Part shown: positions 39,771 to 50,500 of the stretch, piece by piece | Layout of the letters: each line of letters starts with the position of its first letter | How positions within the stretch are numbered: the stretch's first letter is position 1 | Source of the DNA: Rhodobacteraceae bacterium WFHF2C18 | Lineage (GTDB): Bacteria; Pseudomonadota; Alphaproteobacteria; Rhodobacterales; Rhodobacteraceae | NCBI GenBank assembly: GCA_002166865.1 | Contig: NHTQ01000006.1 | Location: 186,001 to 250,000 of the forward strand | Reading direction: 5' to 3' | Length of the DNA: 64,000 bases | Translations under genes and position numbers: made by a program | Notes under the pieces: generated by a model | Seen by the model: only the letters and a program-made list of their open reading frames with translations | Databases searched by the model: none | Told to the model about the DNA's origin: nothing

Positions 39771-39812
39771 AAGGTAACCGCGCATCGGCCCGAGAGCCTT
39801 GACTTGAGTCAA
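39771..39812 (-). promoter_or_regulatory. FNR/CRP-type box and -10 element of the DUF6455 operon
   Basis: TTGACTTGAGTCAA (39799-39812) is a 5-4-5 palindrome of the FnrL/Dnr class (TTGAC-N4-GTCAA). Reading leftwards on the minus strand, TACCTT at 39776-39771 would be a -10 element if transcription starts near 39764, which places the box centre at about -41.5, the class II activation geometry. The start codon follows at 39726. Confidence 0.7.
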
Positions 39813-39833
39813 TGCGGGTCAGGGCTGCCCCGG

Positions 39834-40535
39834 TCAGAGACGGGCGTTGACCCGCCGCACGGTTTCCATCCGCTGCGCATTGGGCGGATGCGTGCCAAGG
39901 AAGCGGTCACCGGGATCGGGGATCTGCGTGAAGAATGCCGCGCCCCGGACCGGATCGTAGCCCGCGCGCTTGGCGATGATGGTACCAAGGGCATCGGCCT
40001 CAAGCTCGTAGTCCTTGGAATAGCGCCGCGCTGCGACCGAGGCGCCCAGGTCCGTTGCCGAGCGCACCACATCGGCATCGGCCCCCGAGAGCGTGGCAAG
40101 CCCGCCCAACAGGATCGCGCCGGCCATGGCGTTCTGCTGCTGGCGCGGAATATGGCCGGCGATGTGGTGGGCCGCTTCGTGGCTCATGACGAAGGCCAGT
40201 TCGTCGCGGTTGCGCACCTTGCCGACCATGGCCACGGTGAAGGCCAGGATCGGCCGCCCCGTGCGGTCCACGGTCTGAAAGGCATTCGCGGGCTGGCCGG
40301 GCCGGTCGTCCACGACAATCCTGAAATCGCAATTGGTGCGGGGGCCCGTCCGGGCCCGGCATTCGCGCTCGGCCACCGGTTCGACGGTTTCGACCACCTC
40401 CACGAATTGCGCGACCTTCTGGCGCGTGGGAACAGGATCCGGCGCCGTCGATGCCGGCTGGCGGGGCGGCGGCATCTCGATCGTCGCACCACACCCCATG
40501 AGGGCGAGCGAAAACACCAAGCCAATCCAGCGCAT
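39834..40535 (-). CDS. M48-family metallopeptidase, lipoprotein
   Basis: 233 residues from ATG 40535 (an in-frame ATG five codons earlier lacks the GAACGAGG site). A lipoprotein signal peptide ends in LMGC with C15 as the lipidated residue. Zinc site H119-E-x-x-H123 (SHEAAHHIAGH), with E179 in YELEADALG as third ligand. Such periplasmic BepA/LoiP-like peptidases handle damaged outer-membrane proteins. Confidence 0.9.
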   Translation of the reverse strand: MRWIGLVFSLALMGCGATIEMPPPRQPASTAPDPVPTRQKVAQFVEVVETVEPVAERECRARTGPRTNCDFRIVVDDRPGQPANAFQTVDRTGRPILAFTVAMVGKVRNRDELAFVMSHEAAHHIAGHIPRQQQNAMAGAILLGGLATLSGADADVVRSATDLGASVAARRYSKDYELEADALGTIIAKRAGYDPVRGAAFFTQIPDPGDRFLGTHPPNAQRMETVRRVNARL

Positions 40536-40654
40536 GCCTCGTTCCTTCATCTTGTGGACGCATCCGTTCTAGCAGGCGCTGCCACCGGGGCCACACCTCT
40601 TGCCCTACGGAGCGCCTGTTTGCAAAGCCCCGCCGAGCCGGTAGAGTTCCGCCC

Positions 40655-40894
40655 ATGTTTTCCATCGAACACGAATTCGATTCGACCGTTGTGACCCTGG
40701 TCGATGACGGCGAGGCGCCCCTGCAGGAGGACGTGATCGTCAACGCCTTCCAGGAATGCGTGACGGTCGAACAATACGACCCGCGCACCGACCGGGTAAA
40801 CCGCATCACCCTTTCCGTGGCGCAACTGCGCGATCTGGGCGCGGCCCTCGATCTGCCCGAGGGTGTCTATACCCTGCCTAAGAAGGACCTCTGA
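40655..40894 (+). CDS. Conserved small hypothetical protein
   Basis: 79 residues, acidic, cytoplasmic, beginning MFSIEHEFDSTVVTLVDDG and ending in a short strand (YTLPKKDL). The pattern of strands around two helices is protein-like and the codon use matches core genes. I do not recognise a named family. It meets the DUF167 gene end to end with 7 bp between stops. Confidence 0.65.
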   Translation: MFSIEHEFDSTVVTLVDDGEAPLQEDVIVNAFQECVTVEQYDPRTDRVNRITLSVAQLRDLGAALDLPEGVYTLPKKDL

Positions 40895-40901
40895 CGCGGC
40901 G

Positions 40902-41156
40902 CTATGCGATTTCGAAAACCTTGTCGCGGCCCGTGGCGCCCCGGACCAGCCGCAGCCGCGATTTCGGAAGACCGAGCGCGGCGGCCAGCAGTTTCTGCAC
41001 CTCGGCGTTGGCCTTGCCCTTTTCCGGCGGGGCGGTGACATGGGCGCGGAGGTTTTCACCCTCGGCTACCAGGCGGCTGTGCGCCGCCCGCGGTGTCACC
41101 CGCAGGGGGATCCGCGTGCCCGGACGGGCGAGATGCGCAAGCCATGCCGTCGCCAT
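40902..41156 (-). CDS. DUF167 family protein
   Basis: 84 residues from ATG 41156 (41168 is an alternative; neither has a clear ribosome binding site). The core IPLRVTPRAAHSRLV ... LRAHVTAPPEKGKANAEVQKLLA ... LRLVRGATGRDKVFEI is the DUF167/YggU fold. Function unknown in the family; often linked to membrane-protein genes, not so here. Confidence 0.85.
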   Translation of the reverse strand: MATAWLAHLARPGTRIPLRVTPRAAHSRLVAEGENLRAHVTAPPEKGKANAEVQKLLAAALGLPKSRLRLVRGATGRDKVFEIA

Positions 41157-41266
41157 GTCGCCAGCCATTAACGCACCGGCCGGCGCGACGACAGCCAAAT
41201 TCGGGTTGACCCCGCCGGCGCCGGCGCCGAGATGTTGCAGAACGTTCACCGACCCGCAGCTAGCCC

Positions 41267-41845
41267 ATGCCCGTCGCCAACCAAGCCGCCCTCGATTTCC
41301 TGCTGAGCCGCCGGTCACGGCCGGCCAAGACGCTCGGGCCTCCGGCGCCGGACCGCCCGGCACTGACAACACTGCTGACCGCCGCGGCCCGCAGCCCCGA
41401 TCACGGCAAGCTGGAGCCCTGGCGCTTCGTCGTGCTGGAAGATGCCGCGCTGCGACGGCTGGCCGATCTGGTGACGGCGCGGGGCGCTTCGCTGGGACGA
41501 GACGAGACCGATGTCGCGAAGGCCGCCAGCGCCTTCGCCCACAGCCCCCTGGCCGTGGCCGTGGTGGAGGTTCAGAAGCCGTCCGACAAAGTCCCCCCGA
41601 TCGAGCAGAGCTATTCCGCCGGGGCCGTCTGTCTGGCGCTGTTGAACGCCGCCCTGGCGGCCGGGTGGGGCGCGAACTGGCTGACCGGCTGGCCCGCGCA
41701 CGACCGCGGCTTCCTAGAGACCGGCCTGGAACTCGGCGCCGGCGAACGCGTTGCCGGGTTCATCCATATCGGCACGGCCGGGGCCACCCCGCCCGAACGG
41801 CCGCGGCCCGACGTTGACGCCCTGACGACATGGGTGACGGAATGA
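41267..41845 (+). CDS. Nitroreductase family flavoprotein
   Basis: 192 residues. The RRSRPAKTL start (FMN phosphate contact), PDHGKLEPWRFVV and AAGWGANWLTGWPAHDR motifs match the YdjA-like minimal nitroreductases. It probably uses FMN and NAD(P)H; the substrate is unknown. The stop overlaps the start of the next gene (ATGA). Confidence 0.9.
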   Translation: MPVANQAALDFLLSRRSRPAKTLGPPAPDRPALTTLLTAAARSPDHGKLEPWRFVVLEDAALRRLADLVTARGASLGRDETDVAKAASAFAHSPLAVAVVEVQKPSDKVPPIEQSYSAGAVCLALLNAALAAGWGANWLTGWPAHDRGFLETGLELGAGERVAGFIHIGTAGATPPERPRPDVDALTTWVTE

Positions 41846-42546
41846 TCCTGACGAGTTTTCTAAAGGCCCTCGGGCAACTGGGCGACCCGCGCTTCCGCAA
41901 GGTGCTGTGGCGCGGTCTGGCCCTGACCATCGGGCTCCTGGCGGTTATCACCGCGCTGCTGGTCTGGGGCGTGGGATGGCTGATCGGCGATGCCGTGACC
42001 CTGCCGCTTCTGGGCGAGGTGCAGTGGGTCGATGACGTGGTGAGCTTGGCCTTCCTTGCCCTCATGATCGCGCTGTCGGTGTTTCTGATGGTGCCGGTTG
42101 CGTCGGCCTTCGTCTCGATGTTCCTCGACGAGGTCGCCGAGGCGGTCGAGGACCGGCACTATCCCGATCTGGCGCCGGCCTCCGGCGTGCCGCTGACCGA
42201 GGAGATACGCGACGGCCTTGCCGCCCTGGGCGTTCTGGTCGTGGCCAATATCGTGGCGGTCTTTCTCACGCTCGTCCTGCCGATCGCGGGACTGCCCGTA
42301 TTCTACCTGCTCAACGGCTATTTGTTGGGACGGGAGTATTTCACCGTGGCTGCGATGCGCCGTCTGGGCCGCGAGGGCGCGCGCGATCTGCGCCGGCGCG
42401 AGGGGGCGCGAATCTGGGCGGCCGGCACGCTGATGGCGGTGCCCCTGACCGTTCCGATCCTGAACCTGGTCGTCCCGATCCTCGGCGCGGCGACCTTCAC
42501 TCACCTGTATCACGCGATTCAGTCGCGGGGACGTCCATCCGGTTGA
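41842..42546 (+). CDS. EI24/CysZ-like membrane protein
   Basis: 234 residues from ATG 41842 (an ATG at 41830 is an alternative). About six hydrophobic segments with long helices and the FYLLNGYLLGREYF motif of EI24/CysZ proteins, which includes sulfate permease CysZ of other bacteria. Sulfate transport is not assured since no cysteine genes adjoin. Its 3' end overlaps the convergent DUF1467 gene by 50 bp. Confidence 0.88.
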   Translation: MILTSFLKALGQLGDPRFRKVLWRGLALTIGLLAVITALLVWGVGWLIGDAVTLPLLGEVQWVDDVVSLAFLALMIALSVFLMVPVASAFVSMFLDEVAEAVEDRHYPDLAPASGVPLTEEIRDGLAALGVLVVANIVAVFLTLVLPIAGLPVFYLLNGYLLGREYFTVAAMRRLGREGARDLRRREGARIWAAGTLMAVPLTVPILNLVVPILGAATFTHLYHAIQSRGRPSG

Positions 42547-42796
42547 ACATGTCGATGTCACGCACGGTCACGATCTCCAACAGGATGACCGACGCGACGA
42601 TGGCCCAGAGAACCGCCGAAATGCCGGTGGTAATCCATGCCTTGAGCTTGAGGTGGTGATGTTCGGGCGACCCCGCGTGGGTGCCCGGGACGATCTTGCC
42701 CAGATCCCCCTGCGTCTGGATCCGCATGGGCAGGACGATGAGGAAGGTCATGAACCAGATGACCATGAACAGAACGATGCCCGAGGTAATGCCCAT
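42497..42796 (-). CDS. DUF1467 family membrane protein
   Basis: 99 residues with two hydrophobic segments (about 4-24 and 54-76) separated by a histidine-containing loop (GTHAGSPEHHHLKLK). Matches the alphaproteobacterial DUF1467 family. The start overlaps the stop of the epimerase gene by one base, and this pairing is frequent in the group. Function unknown. Confidence 0.88.
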   Translation of the reverse strand: MGITSGIVLFMVIWFMTFLIVLPMRIQTQGDLGKIVPGTHAGSPEHHHLKLKAWITTGISAVLWAIVASVILLEIVTVRDIDMFNRMDVPATESRDTGE

Positions 42797-43200
42797 CAGA
42801 CCTGCTCCAGTTCCACGAGACAGCCGTTGAAATCCTTGGGGTGGAGGAAGAGCACAGGTTTGCCATGGGCGCCGATCTTGGGCTCGCCCGACCCCAGAAC
42901 GCGCGCCCCGGCATCCTGCAACCGGTCGCGCGCGGCGTGGATGTCATCGACCTCGTAGCAGACGTGGTGGATGCCCCCTGCGGGGTTCTTTTCCAGAAAA
43001 CCCTTGATCGGGCTCTCCTCGCCCAGGGGATGGAGCAGTTCGATCTTCGTGTTGGGCAACTCGATGAAAACCACCGTCACGCCATGATCGGGTTCTTCCT
43101 GCGGCGCGCCCACCTTCGCACCGAGCGCGGTGCGGTATTGCTCGGCCGCGGCCTCCAGATCGGGCACGGCAATGGCGACATGGTTCAGGCGTCCGATCAT
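42796..43200 (-). CDS. mce: Methylmalonyl-CoA epimerase
   Basis: 134 residues of the glyoxalase/VOC fold. H7, H78 or H79 in GGIHHVCYEV and E130 in CLVELEQV are the likely metal ligands. Interconverts (R)- and (S)-methylmalonyl-CoA in propionyl-CoA use. The mutase is not in the window. Paired with DUF1467. Confidence 0.93.
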   Translation of the reverse strand: MIGRLNHVAIAVPDLEAAAEQYRTALGAKVGAPQEEPDHGVTVVFIELPNTKIELLHPLGEESPIKGFLEKNPAGGIHHVCYEVDDIHAARDRLQDAGARVLGSGEPKIGAHGKPVLFLHPKDFNGCLVELEQV

Positions 43201-43350
43201 GGGAAGATCCTCTTGCTGCGCGTTTGCGCAGTTATGGAGACGAACGGCGTCCGTGACAAGCGACAGGGCGACGCAACCCGCGCATTAACGCACCGTTAGC
43301 CAAGACTTCCTACGGTCGGACGACATGCCCAGACAACGGAGGATCCGGCC

Positions 43351-44064
43351 ATGGAAAAACTGGACGATCTTGCCCCGCAGCGCCTGCCCACGCCCAACCG
43401 CCCACTTCTTGGCATGACGATCCTGGCAGTGGAGGACAGCCGCCACGCCGGAGAGGCGCTGCGCCTGATGTGCCTGCGCAGCGGCGCGCGCATCCGCCGG
43501 GCGGACTGCTTGCGGGCCGCGCGTCGGCACCTTCAGGTCTATCGCCCCTCGGCCATGATCGTGGACCTGGGCCTGCCGGACGGATCGGGGCTGGATCTGA
43601 TTGCCGAGATGCACCGCGCAAGGCCGCGGATCGGCGTGCTTTTCGGGCTCAGCGGCGATGCCGCCGCGGCGCGGGACGTGATCGCCGCCGGCGCCGACGG
43701 TTTCCTGGCCAAACCGCTGGACAGCCTGGCGGCGTTCCAGCGCGAAATCCTGGCCCGGCTTCCCGAAGAGCGGCACCCGGCCGGGCCGCGGCCCATTGAC
43801 GATGCGCCCATACGTCCGGATCCATTGGCGCTCTGGCAGGACCTCCGCCAGGCTGAGGCTCTCTTGCAGGACGGTGAGGTCGCGACGCTGCGCTATGCCG
43901 CGCAGTTTTTAGGCAGCTTGGCGCGCGCGACTGCCGAGGCCGAGCTGGCCGCTGTCGCCGACGGTGTCATCGCGCAGGGGGCCATGGGCGCCCCGGCGCG
44001 TGCCCGCCTGCGCGGGGTGGCCGGGGCCATGCGCCAACGGATCGACCGGGCCGCGGGGCCATGA
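43351..44064 (+). CDS. Response-regulator receiver protein with helical tail
   Basis: 237 residues; ATG 43351 has GGAGGATC upstream. The receiver domain spans about 22-135, with acidic pair E28-D29, phosphorylation site D72 (MIVDLGLPDG), S101 and K121 (FLAKPL). The 100-residue C-terminus is predicted helical, with two long segments (LRQAEALLQDGE... and ATAEAELAAVADGV), and shows no DNA-binding or enzymatic motif. No kinase adjoins, so it is probably an orphan or stand-alone signalling protein. Confidence 0.85.
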   Translation: MEKLDDLAPQRLPTPNRPLLGMTILAVEDSRHAGEALRLMCLRSGARIRRADCLRAARRHLQVYRPSAMIVDLGLPDGSGLDLIAEMHRARPRIGVLFGLSGDAAAARDVIAAGADGFLAKPLDSLAAFQREILARLPEERHPAGPRPIDDAPIRPDPLALWQDLRQAEALLQDGEVATLRYAAQFLGSLARATAEAELAAVADGVIAQGAMGAPARARLRGVAGAMRQRIDRAAGP

Positions 44065-44094
44065 CCGTCTTTACAGCCCTTGGTCGGGGGCGGT

Positions 44095-45873
44095 TCAGTC
44101 CTCCTGCGGGATCACCCGCAGGCCCAGCTCCATCAGCTGGTCCGCCCTGGGTTCGGAGGGCGCGTTCATCATCAGGTCTTCTGCCCGCTGGTTCATCGGG
44201 AACATGATGACCTCGCGGATATTGGCCTCGTCGGCCAGCAGCATCACGATCCGGTCGATGCCCGCGGCACAACCGCCATGCGGGGGTGCGCCGTACTGGA
44301 ACGCGTTGACCAGCCCGCCGAAGCGGCGGTGCACCTCCTCCGCGTCGTAGCCCGCGACTTCGAAGGCGCGGATCATGACCTCCAGCTTGTGGTTGCGGAT
44401 CGCGCCCGACACGATCTCGTAGCCGTTGCACGACAGGTCGTACTGGTACCCCAGCACGTCCAGCGGGTCGCCCTCCAGCGCCGCCAGCCCGCCCTGCGGC
44501 ATCGAGAAGGGGTTGTGCGAGAAATCGACCTGCCCGGTCTCCGGGTCGGCCTCGTACATCGGGAAATCGACCACCCAGCAGAAAGCGAAGCGGTTCTTCT
44601 CGGTCAGGTCCAGTTCCTCGCCGATCACGTTGCGGGCCCGGGCAGCGACGGGTTCGAAATCCGCCGGCTTGCCGCCGAGGAAGAAGGCCGCGTCGCCCTT
44701 GCCCAGGCCAAGTTGCTGGCGGATCGCCTCGGTCCGCTCGGGGCCGATGTTCTTGGCCAGCGGGCCGGCAGCTTCCAAGCCGTCTTCTCCCTCGCGCCAG
44801 AAGATATAGCCCATGCCCGGCAGGCCCTGTTCCTGCGCGAACTTGTTCATCCGGTCGCAGAACTTGCGGCTGCCCCCGCCGGGGGCGGGGATGGCGCGCA
44901 CCTGGGTGCCCGGCTGTTCCAGCAGCTTGGCGAAGATGGCAAACCCCGAGCCGCGGAAATGGTCGGACACGTCCTGCATCTTGATGGGGTTGCGCAGGTC
45001 GGGCTTGTCGGTGCCGTACCAAAGCGCCGCATCCGCGTAGCTGATCTGCGGCCAATGCTTGTCGACGGTGTGGCCGCCGCCGAATTCCTCGAACACGCCG
45101 TCGATCACCGGCTGGATGGTGTCGAAGACATCCTGCTGCTCGACGAAGCTCATCTCCATGTCGAGCTGGTAGAAATCGGTCGGCGAGCGATCGGCGCGCG
45201 GATCCTCGTCGCGGAAGCAGGGCGCGATCTGGAAATACTTGTCGAAGCCCGAGACCATGATGAGCTGCTTGAACAGCTGGGGCGCCTGCGGCAGCGCGTA
45301 GAACTTGCCCGGATGCAGGCGCGACGGCACGAGGAAATCGCGCGCGCCCTCGGGCGACGAGGCGGTGATGATCGGTGTCTGGTATTCGCGGAAACCGATG
45401 TCCCACATCCGGCGACGGAAACTTGCCACCACGTCCGAACGTAGCGCCATGTTGCGCTGCATGTGCTCGCGCCGCAGGTCCAGGTAGCGGTAGCGCAGGC
45501 GCGTCTCCTCGGGGTATTCCTGGTCGCCGAAAACGATGAGGGGCAGTTCGCGCGCCTGGCCCAGCACCTCCATGTCCTGAATGAAAACCTCGATCTCGCC
45601 GGTGGGGATCTTGGCGTTGATGAGCGCCTCGTCGCGCGCCTTGATCTTCCCGTCAATGCGGATGCACCATTCCGAGCGGACCGCCTCGACCTGCTCGAAG
45701 ACGGGGCTGTCGGGGTCGCAGAGCACCTGGGTCACGCCGTAGTGATCGCGCAGGTCGATGAACAGAACACCGCCGTGGTCGCGGATGCGGTGCACCCAGC
45801 CGGACAGGCGGACGGTCTCGCCGACGTTTGACTTGGTCAGCTCGGCGCAGGTGTGGCTGCGGTATGCGTGCAT
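44095..45873 (-). CDS. aspS: Aspartyl-tRNA synthetase
   Basis: 592 residues, bacterial type. N-terminal OB-fold anticodon domain ([19 protein letters not shown]), class II motif 2 [19 protein letters not shown], a GAD insertion and motif 3 [13 protein letters not shown]. In many Alphaproteobacteria this enzyme also charges tRNA-Asn; whether it does so here cannot be seen. Convergent with the receiver gene. Confidence 0.96.
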   Translation of the reverse strand: MHAYRSHTCAELTKSNVGETVRLSGWVHRIRDHGGVLFIDLRDHYGVTQVLCDPDSPVFEQVEAVRSEWCIRIDGKIKARDEALINAKIPTGEIEVFIQDMEVLGQARELPLIVFGDQEYPEETRLRYRYLDLRREHMQRNMALRSDVVASFRRRMWDIGFREYQTPIITASSPEGARDFLVPSRLHPGKFYALPQAPQLFKQLIMVSGFDKYFQIAPCFRDEDPRADRSPTDFYQLDMEMSFVEQQDVFDTIQPVIDGVFEEFGGGHTVDKHWPQISYADAALWYGTDKPDLRNPIKMQDVSDHFRGSGFAIFAKLLEQPGTQVRAIPAPGGGSRKFCDRMNKFAQEQGLPGMGYIFWREGEDGLEAAGPLAKNIGPERTEAIRQQLGLGKGDAAFFLGGKPADFEPVAARARNVIGEELDLTEKNRFAFCWVVDFPMYEADPETGQVDFSHNPFSMPQGGLAALEGDPLDVLGYQYDLSCNGYEIVSGAIRNHKLEVMIRAFEVAGYDAEEVHRRFGGLVNAFQYGAPPHGGCAAGIDRIVMLLADEANIREVIMFPMNQRAEDLMMNAPSEPRADQLMELGLRVIPQED

Positions 45874-46127
45874 GGTATCCTCTTCTCGGGCCGGGCGGGG
45901 CGCGCCGCGGTCTGCGCCGATACACCGTGCGCCGCGGACAAAGTCAAGGGGTTCGGCCCCTCGTGGTTGCCGACCGGCGCCGGATATCGATAACGTTTAC
46001 ACAAAGCCGAATTTCCTTAATGATATCCGTCAGGGGCAGCGGCTCCGGAACCGGAACGCCGTTTCTGGGTTTCACATCACCGAAGCAGGGCGTTCAACAA
46101 GGACGCCAGGAGTCTGGGGGTGGAGAC

Positions 46128-47357
46128 ATGTGGACAAATACACTTGACAGCCTGCTGACGCATCTGATCCGCCAGGGCGACCTCAAGATCACGTTTCCCG
46201 ACGGATCGACGCGCCGCTACGGGGACGGCCGAGGGCGCGCCGTGGCGATCACGCTGCATGACGAGGCGCTGCCCCGCAAGATCGTGATGTCGCCCGATCT
46301 GGCCGTGGGAGAGGGCTACATGGACGAGCGCCTCACGATCGAGGATGACGACCTGTACGGTTTCCTGCACCTTGCGATCAGCAACGTGGCCAGGCAGGGC
46401 CAGCCGTGGTTCCGCAAGCCGCTGGAAACCGGGCGCCATGTCATGCGCTATCTCAACCAATTCAACCCGGTGAAGCGCGCACGGGCCAACGCGGCCCATC
46501 ACTACGATCTGTCCGGCGAGCTGTACGACCTGTTCCTCGACGACGACCGACAGTATTCCTGCGCCTATTTCGCGCGCCCCGACATGACGCTGGACGAAGC
46601 CCAGGAGGCCAAGAAGCACCACATCGCCGGTAAGCTGCTGATCGAACCGGGGATGCGCGTGCTTGATATCGGCTGCGGTTGGGGCGGCATGGGCCTGACG
46701 CTGGCACGCGATTACGGCGCCGAGGTCACCGGCGTGACCCTGTCCAACGAACAGCACGCCATGGCCAACGAACGCGCCGAAACGGCCGGCGTGGCCGACA
46801 AGGCGAAGTTTCACCTGATGGACTATCGCCAGGTAGAGGGGCAATTCGACCGCATCGTGTCGGTCGGGATGTTCGAACACGTGGGCGTGCCCCATTACGA
46901 AGAATACTTCCGCACCGTGAACGAACGGTTGACGCCCGAAGGGATCGCCCTGATCCACACCATCGGCCGGGCCGATCCACCTGGCACGACCAGCCCCTGG
47001 ATCACCAAGTACATATTCCCGGGCGGCTATGTTCCGGCCCTGTCGGAAACCGCCCGCGCCATCGAGACGCAGGACCTCTACACCACCGATGTCGAGGTCT
47101 GGCGGCTGCACTATGCCGAAACGCTCAAACATTGGCACGAACGGTTCGTCTCGAACATCGACCGGGCGCGCGAACTCTACGACGAGCGCTTCTGCCGGAT
47201 GTGGCGGTACTACCTGCTTGCCTGCGAATTGACATTCCGCCTGAACAAGCAGGTCGTCTTCCAGTTCCAGCTTTCGCCGCGGCAGGACGCGGTGCCGCTG
47301 ACGCGTGACTATCTCTACCGCGATTCGGAAGACGCGTTGCAGCACGCCGCCGAGTAA
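46128..47357 (+). CDS. cfa: Cyclopropane-fatty-acyl-phospholipid synthase
   Basis: 409 residues; ATG 46128 has GGTGGAG upstream. The N-terminal lipid-binding domain (about 1-120) is followed by the SAM methyltransferase domain with VLDIGCGWGGMGLTLA near 178-193. The MFEHVGVPHYEEYF and SPWITKYIFPGGYVP motifs are typical. It adds a methylene from SAM to membrane phospholipid double bonds. Related enzymes act on other unsaturated substrates, so cyclopropanation is the most likely but not the only reading. Confidence 0.9.
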   Translation: MWTNTLDSLLTHLIRQGDLKITFPDGSTRRYGDGRGRAVAITLHDEALPRKIVMSPDLAVGEGYMDERLTIEDDDLYGFLHLAISNVARQGQPWFRKPLETGRHVMRYLNQFNPVKRARANAAHHYDLSGELYDLFLDDDRQYSCAYFARPDMTLDEAQEAKKHHIAGKLLIEPGMRVLDIGCGWGGMGLTLARDYGAEVTGVTLSNEQHAMANERAETAGVADKAKFHLMDYRQVEGQFDRIVSVGMFEHVGVPHYEEYFRTVNERLTPEGIALIHTIGRADPPGTTSPWITKYIFPGGYVPALSETARAIETQDLYTTDVEVWRLHYAETLKHWHERFVSNIDRARELYDERFCRMWRYYLLACELTFRLNKQVVFQFQLSPRQDAVPLTRDYLYRDSEDALQHAAE

Positions 47358-47557
47358 CGCGCGCCCGGCCCGCCAGCGCGAACCGCCGCAGATAGCGCGG
47401 TTGTGACGGGGTGTTTGCCGTCGGGGCGACGGCCATTTCCAGTTTCACCCGGGCCGCGGCGGCACGCCCCCTTGCACAGCGCGCGTGCATGGATATAACC
47501 CGCCTCAATTTGCGCGCCGGCGATCCGGCCGGCCAATTCGCTGCCCCGGGGACCAGA

Positions 47558-50500
47558 ATGCCGAAAAGAACCGATATTTCATCCATCATGATCATCGGCG
47601 CAGGCCCCATCATCATCGGCCAGGCCTGCGAGTTCGATTATTCGGGCGCCCAGGCCTGCAAGGCACTGCGTGAGGAGGGGTACCGGGTGATCTTGGTCAA
47701 CTCCAACCCTGCCACGATCATGACCGATCCGGGACTGGCCGATGCCACCTATATTGAGCCCATCACCCCCGAGATCGTTGCCAAGATCATCGAGAAGGAG
47801 CGCCCCGACGCGCTGCTGCCCACCATGGGCGGGCAGACCGGCCTGAACACCGCGCTCGCCGTGGCCGACATGGGCGTGCTCGACAGGTTCGGGGTGGAAC
47901 TGATCGGCGCCAACCGCGAGGCCATCGAGATGGCCGAGGACCGCAAGCTCTTCCGCGAGGCGATGGACCGGCTGGGTATCGAGAACCCCCGCGCCACCAT
48001 CGCCAACAACATGGACGAGGCGATGGCCGCCATCGAACACGTGGGCCTGCCCGCGATCATCCGCCCGGCCTATACCCTGGGCGGCACGGGTGGCGGCGTG
48101 GCCTACAACCGCGATGACTACGAACACTACTGCAAGTCGGGGCTCGACGCCTCGCCGGTCAGCCAGATCCTGATCGACGAATCCCTTCTGGGCTGGAAGG
48201 AATTCGAGATGGAGGTCGTCCGCGATCGCGCCGACAACGCGATCATCGTCTGCTCGATCGAGAACGTGGACCCGATGGGGGTGCACACGGGCGATTCAGT
48301 CACCGTGGCGCCGGCGCTGACGCTGACCGACAAGGAATACCAGATGATGCGCAACGGCAGCATTGCCGTTTTGCGCGAGATCGGGGTGGAAACCGGGGGC
48401 TCCAACGTCCAGTGGGCTATCAACCCCGAGGACGGCCGCATGGTCGTGATCGAGATGAACCCGCGGGTCAGCCGCTCCTCGGCGCTGGCGTCGAAGGCCA
48501 CGGGGTTCCCGATCGCCAAGATCGCCGCCAAGCTTGCCGTGGGCTACACCTTGGACGAACTGGACAATGACATCACCAAGGTCACGCCCGCCAGCTTCGA
48601 GCCGACGATCGACTACGTCGTCACCAAGATCCCGCGCTTCGCCTTCGAGAAGTTCCCGGGCTCCGAGCCGACACTGACCACCGCGATGAAGTCGGTGGGC
48701 GAGGCCATGTCGATCGGCCGCACGGTGCACGAATCCATGCAGAAAGCGCTGGCCTCGATGGAGACGGGGCTGAGCGGGTTCGACGAGGTCGAGATCCCCG
48801 GCGTGACCGAGGGCCGCGCCGAGGGCGAGGTCGACAGGGCAGCCGTCATCAAGGCGCTCAGCCAGCAGACGCCCGACCGCCTGCGTACCATCGCCCAGGC
48901 CATGCGCCACGGGCTGGCCGATGACGAGATCCAGACCGTAACCGCTTATGATCCGTGGTTCCTGGCGCGCATCCGCGAAATCGTCGACGCCGAGGCAGAC
49001 GTGCGCGACAACGGCCTGCCGCATGATCCCGAGGGGCTGCGCGCGCTGAAGATGCTGGGATTCACCGACGCGCGCCTGGCGAGGCTGACGGGTTTCACCG
49101 AGGTCGACGTGCGCCGCATCCGCCACGCGGCGGGGGTGACGGCCGTCTTCAAGCGGATCGATACCTGCGCCGCGGAATTCGAGGCCCAGACCCCTTACAT
49201 GTATTCCACCTACGAGGCCCCGATGATGGGAGACGTGGAATGCGAGGCGCGCCCCACGGACCGCAAGAAGATCGTCGTCCTGGGCGGGGGACCCAACCGT
49301 ATCGGCCAGGGGATCGAGTTCGACTATTGCTGCTGTCACGCCTGTTTCGCCCTGAACGGCGCCGGCTACGAGACGATCATGGTCAACTGCAATCCCGAGA
49401 CCGTCTCGACCGACTACGACACGTCGGACCGGCTGTATTTCGAGCCGCTCACCTTCGAACACGTCATGGAGATCCTCCGCGTCGAGCAGCAAGCGGGCAC
49501 CCTGCACGGCGTCATCGTGCAGTTCGGGGGCCAGACGCCCCTCAAGCTTGCCCGCGGGCTCGAGGCAGAGGGCATCCCCATCCTCGGCACCTCGCCGGAC
49601 GCAATTGACCTGGCAGAGGACCGCGAGCGGTTCCAGGCGCTGGTCAATCAACTCGACCTCAAGCAGCCCAAGAACGCCATTGCCAGCAGCGACAGCGAGG
49701 CGTTGGCCCGGGCAGAGGAAATCGGATTTCCGCTGGTGATCCGGCCCTCCTACGTCCTCGGCGGGCGCGCGATGGAGATCGTGCGCGACATGGCGCACCT
49801 TGAGCGCTATATCAAGGAGGCCGTCGTGGTCTCGGGCGAGAGCCCGGTACTGCTGGACAGTTACCTGGCCGGCGCCATCGAGTGCGATGTCGATGCCCTG
49901 TGCGACGGCAACGAGGTCCACGTGGCGGGCATCATGCAGCACATCGAAGAGGCCGGCGTGCATTCGGGGGACTCCGCCTGCTCGCTGCCCCCTTACTCGC
50001 TCAGCCGGGACACGGTGGATGAAATCGTGCGCCAGACCGAGGCGCTGGCACTGGCGCTGGACGTTCGGGGGCTGATGAACGTGCAGTTCGCGGTGAAGGG
50101 CGCGGAGATCTACCTCATCGAGGTCAATCCACGCGCCAGCCGGACCGTGCCCTTCGTGGCCAAGGCGACAGATTCGGCCATCGCCTCCATCGCGGCGCGT
50201 CTCATGGCCGGCGAAACCATGGCGGACTTCCCGTTGCGCGGCCCCTACCCCGCCGACGCGAAGCCCGGCAGCCTGCCCATGACCGATCAGATGTCCCGCG
50301 CGGACCCGAACATGCCGTGGTTCTCTGTGAAGGAGGCGGTTCTGCCCTTCGCCCGTTTCCCCGGCGTCGATACCATCCTCGGGCCCGAGATGCGCTCCAC
50401 CGGCGAGGTGATGGGCTGGGACGTGTCCTTCCCGCGCGCCTTCCTCAAGGCGCAGATGGGCGCGGGTACCCATTTGCCCGAGGCCGGCCGCGTGTTCGTG

